Origin: Paracoccaceae bacterium | Lineage (GTDB): Bacteria > Pseudomonadota > Alphaproteobacteria > Rhodobacterales > Rhodobacteraceae | Direction of reading: 5' to 3' | NCBI GenBank assembly: GCA_028874915.1 | Contig: JAPPHA010000109.1 | Coordinates: 1-60,223, forward strand | DNA length: 60,223 nt | Part shown: in pieces, positions 57,968 through 60,223 of the stretch | Layout: each line of letters opens with the position of its first letter | Numbering within the stretch: the stretch's first letter is position 1 | Program-made: the position numbers and the translations under genes | Notes under the pieces: model-generated | What the model saw: only the letters and a program-made list of their open reading frames with translations | The model's database searches: none | Told to the model about the DNA's origin: nothing

Positions 57968-59473
57968 GTGATCGGCGCTTCGGCGAAGGTGGAGTCTCGG
58001 GTTCGTCACCGGCTGAGCCGAGTCGGGATCATAGACGTCGGTTCCAACTCGGTCCGGCTTGTCGTGTTCGACGGGGCCGCACGCTCGCCAGCCTATTTCT
58101 ACAACGAGAAGATCCTTTGCGGGCTCGGGCGGCGACTTGCGGATACCGGTCGGCTCGATCCTGAAGGCCGCCGACGGGCGCTCAAGGCGCTCGAACGATT
58201 CGCTGTTCTTGCCCGAACCATGGATATGCAGTCCCTGCAAACGGTGGCGACGGCCGCTGTCCGTGAGGCGAGTGACGGGCCCTCTTTCCGCGTGGAGGTC
58301 CGTGACAGGACGGGACTCGATCTGGAGGTCGCAAGCGGGACGCAGGAAGCGCGTTTGGCGGCCCAGGGCGTGCTTCTGGGTTGGCCGGACGCCGAAGGGC
58401 TGGTCTGCGACATGGGAGGGGCCTCCATGGAACTCGCCGAAGTGGCGGCGGGTGCCGTCGGACGCGTGGAGAGCATGCCACTCGGACCGTTGACGCTTGG
58501 GGTCGCAGACGGGAAAGCCGAAAAACATGGAGAGTCCGGGCTTTCGCTCACTCCCGTGATCGAAGGGCTCAGAGAGCGATTTGGAGGTGTCTACAAGCGG
58601 CTCTTTCTGGTCGGGGGTTCGTTCCGGGCAATCGCCCGGCTGGACATGGAACTGAGGGGCTATCCGCTCCATGTCCTGCATGAATACCGGATGTCACCCG
58701 GCGGCCTGATGGACACCCTCGCCCGGATCCGGACGGCGTCTGTCTCGGATCTCCATTCCATTGCCCCCATGTCCGTTGGCCGGGGCGAGCTGGTTCCGAA
58801 TGCAGCCGTCGTCCTGGCGACGATGATCGAAGTCTTCCGTCCTGACGAGATTGCGATTTCCGGCTACGGCATCCGGGAAGGATTGCTCTACCAGAACATG
58901 CCCGAGAAACTTCGTCGTCGGGATCCCCTGATTGAGGTCTGCCGAGCCATGGAGGTGAGTTCCGCCCGGTTTCCGGGCTTCGGCGACAAGCTGGCCAAAT
59001 GGGTGCGTCCGCTGTTCCGTGGCCGTCCGTCCGAGCAGAAACGATTGATTCGGGCCGCCTGCCTGCTGCATGACGTCACCTGGCGGGCGCATCCCGACTA
59101 TCGGGCGGATGTCTGTTTCGACAACGCAACCCGCGCGAACCTTGGAGGGCTTGATCACGCCGGGCGTGTTTTCATCGGCATGGCGCTCCGACACCGCTAT
59201 TCCAAGTCCACCGGCGCCGGTCCGTCCTCCGCGCTCGCCACGCTTCTCCCGGCAACCCTTTGCCAGGATGCCGAAGTCCTCGGCCGTGCGATGCGACTTG
59301 GCGCGTTGCTGGGCGGTGCGTCGACAGCGGGGATGGGGACTCTCCGGACCGACTCTTCGAGGGTGCGGTTGGCCATCGATCCGGACTACCAGGCGCTCTT
59401 CGGCGAAACCGTTGAACGTCGCCTGGAGGCTTTGGCCCGGGCCATGGGCAAGAGGGCGGAGGTCGTAATGTGA
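57968..59473 (+). CDS. ppx: Exopolyphosphatase / GppA phosphatase
   Basis: About 501 residues of the actin-like ASKHA fold, with the phosphate loop IIDVGSNSVRLVVFDG (about 20-35), the second motif CDMGGASMELAEV (about 146-158), and a helical HD-like C-terminal part (AACLLHDVTWRAHPDYR). It degrades polyphosphate from its ends, or converts pppGpp to ppGpp. GTG 57968 or TTG 57965 may be the start. It lies 50 bp after ppk1, so synthesis and breakdown are encoded together. Confidence 0.9.
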   Translation: MIGASAKVESRVRHRLSRVGIIDVGSNSVRLVVFDGAARSPAYFYNEKILCGLGRRLADTGRLDPEGRRRALKALERFAVLARTMDMQSLQTVATAAVREASDGPSFRVEVRDRTGLDLEVASGTQEARLAAQGVLLGWPDAEGLVCDMGGASMELAEVAAGAVGRVESMPLGPLTLGVADGKAEKHGESGLSLTPVIEGLRERFGGVYKRLFLVGGSFRAIARLDMELRGYPLHVLHEYRMSPGGLMDTLARIRTASVSDLHSIAPMSVGRGELVPNAAVVLATMIEVFRPDEIAISGYGIREGLLYQNMPEKLRRRDPLIEVCRAMEVSSARFPGFGDKLAKWVRPLFRGRPSEQKRLIRAACLLHDVTWRAHPDYRADVCFDNATRANLGGLDHAGRVFIGMALRHRYSKSTGAGPSSALATLLPATLCQDAEVLGRAMRLGALLGGASTAGMGTLRTDSSRVRLAIDPDYQALFGETVERRLEALARAMGKRAEVVM

Positions 59474-59676
59474 CTTCACAGGCGGCGCTTGGAATCGGAG
59501 TCACGAGGCCAGGGTCCCGTAGAAGATGCGACATGACATTTCACAGGGACCGTTGGCGAGCACAACATGGCCGGTTCGAGGACCAGGCGCGAATTTTCGC
59601 GTATTCCGAACGCGGATTGCCCGTGCCGCACTGACGCATCGGCAGCGACACGGGAAGCAACATCGAGGATGAGACG

Positions 59677-60084
59677 ATGGACATGAAGCTGCTCCGGGAC
59701 CGGGTCGCAATTGTGACCGGTGGTGGCAGCGGTATCGGTCGAGCGATTTGCGAATCCTATGCCTTGGAAGGGGCACAAGTCGCCGCGCTCGATCTCGATG
59801 GAAAGTCGGCACGGGAAACTGCCGAGACGGTAGGGGGTCTGGCGGTCGCGGTTGACGTCTCCGATCTGGCCTCTTGCAGCGTGGCAGTGGCCAAGGTGCA
59901 CGACCAACTCGGTCCGCCTGGAGTTCTCGTGTGTTCGGCAGCGTATTTCGCCAAACGGGTGCCATTGGCCGATGTGGCCGAGGATGCCTGGGATCGCACG
60001 ATGCGGGTCAACATCTGTGGTCACTTCAACATGTGCAAACTCTGCATCCCGTACATGGTCGCCGCCGGCGGTGGCTCAATCGTC
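59677..60084 (+). pseudogene. Short-chain dehydrogenase interrupted by an IS
   Basis: The first ~136 codons encode a normal classical SDR start: VTGGGSGIGRA at about 14-24, an acidic residue after the second strand (ALDLDGK), and NICGHFNMCK. The frame then runs at GGGSIV directly into the end of the IS200-like element and ends in 27 unrelated codons. The catalytic Ser-Tyr-Lys part is missing, so the product cannot be active. Whether the 3' half lies beyond the element is outside the window. Confidence 0.9.
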
Positions 60085-60104
60085 CATAAAACTCGCGCAG
60101 GGGA

Positions 60105-60124
60105 CTGTCGCGTTCAGGCGACAG
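60105..60124 (+). other. Subterminal hairpin of the IS left end (second copy)
   Basis: A perfect 7-bp stem CTGTCGC/GCGACAG with loop GTTCAG, identical to the structure at 235-254. It is the likely TnpA recognition structure. Confidence 0.7.
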
Positions 60125-60177
60125 GTGAATGCGCGTTCCTTGTTGCAATAGTTATTTGCCGCCTGTAGATCTTCCTC

Positions 60178-60223
60178 ATGGCTGACAGGTATGCCAGGAA
60201 CCCAGGTGCGGTCTTCACGCTCA
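60178..60223 (+). CDS. tnpA: IS200-like transposase TnpA, first 15 codons
   Basis: ATG 60178 begins ADRYARNPGAVFTL, identical to the start encoded on the minus strand from base 181. The rest lies beyond the window. Function is assigned from the longer copy at the other end. Confidence 0.8.
   Translation, partial: MADRYARNPGAVFTL

Larger units (their letters stand above)
60084..60223 (+). mobile_element. IS200/IS605-family element, left end, second copy (partial)
   Basis: The first 140 bp of the element match the reverse complement of 1-275 in the overlapping part, with about four substitutions around 60148-60163 (for example TTTGCCGCC versus TCTGCTGCT). The copies are therefore distinct insertions, not an assembly duplicate. 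It interrupts the SDR gene. Both copies point out of the window. Confidence 0.88.

Noticed and set aside
1-60223. Circular replicon closed by the terminal IS copies
   Set aside because: The copies are inverted relative to each other and differ at several bases, so the ends cannot simply overlap to close a circle.
1-60223. CRISPR arrays, tRNA or rRNA genes
   Set aside because: I looked for regularly spaced repeats and tRNA T-loop patterns such as GGTTCGAATCC; the hits (for example near 40160) lie inside clear coding sequence with no cloverleaf around them.

Overview
The window is GC-rich DNA from an alphaproteobacterium. Gene order points to the Rhodobacterales or a close relative. Blocks typical of that group are gph|glmU-glmS, phoR-pstSCAB-phoU-phoB, a liu-type leucine degradation operon, soxBDAG beside a GlxA-type regulator, and perM-hdaA-ppk-ppx. 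This placement is inferred from order and protein motifs; no database was searched. Genes are mostly in tight operons, but several 0.4-1.0 kb stretches hold no recognisable gene, and there are several broken genes, so some decay is under way.

Layout, left to right. 1-275: outer end of an IS200/IS605-type element running off the window. 414-3455 (minus): sugar-type ABC importer (binding protein, permease, ATPase) with a strong stem-loop after the binding-protein gene. 4255-9495: a region rearranged by duplication. A small membrane-protein gene and the 3' end of glmS occur twice as about 650-bp direct repeats, and a kbl-SDR operon lies between them. 9509-11855: glmU (with a degenerate uridyltransferase domain) and, divergently, gph. 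12644-13831: MFS transporter. 14045-23019: leucine/isovalerate catabolism (liuA, acyl-CoA ligase, liuB, liuD, a GST, liuE, liuC). 23045-28180: wreck of a type III restriction-modification system carrying an apparently intact hicAB toxin-antitoxin pair. 28568-30592: pcaD, pcaC and a beta-keto acid cleavage enzyme, a possible alternative end to the beta-ketoadipate pathway. 30650-38936: phosphate sensing and high-affinity uptake with a clear Pho box before pstS. 39040-40428: class III aminotransferase. 40452-45767 (minus): heterotetrameric sarcosine oxidase, with a divergent GlxA/AraC regulator at 45908. 47885-52543: RND-type exporter, LolA-like lipoprotein-sorting protein and DUF1302-like outer-membrane protein, which look like one trans-envelope system. 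52823-59473: class I amidotransferase, PerM-type permease, hdaA, ppk1 and ppx. 59677-60223: an SDR gene cut by a second copy of the terminal IS.

The genes suggest a heterotrophic life on amino acids (leucine, threonine/glycine), methylated amines (sarcosine), aromatic-derived acids and sugars, with phosphate scavenging and polyphosphate storage. The points most worth following up are the repeat-bracketed kbl-SDR cassette, the GlmU that has lost its uridyltransferase motifs, the pcaDC-BKACE operon, the RND/LolA-like/DUF1302 trio, the sarcosine oxidase delta subunit without zinc cysteines, and the live-looking HicAB inside a dead restriction system.
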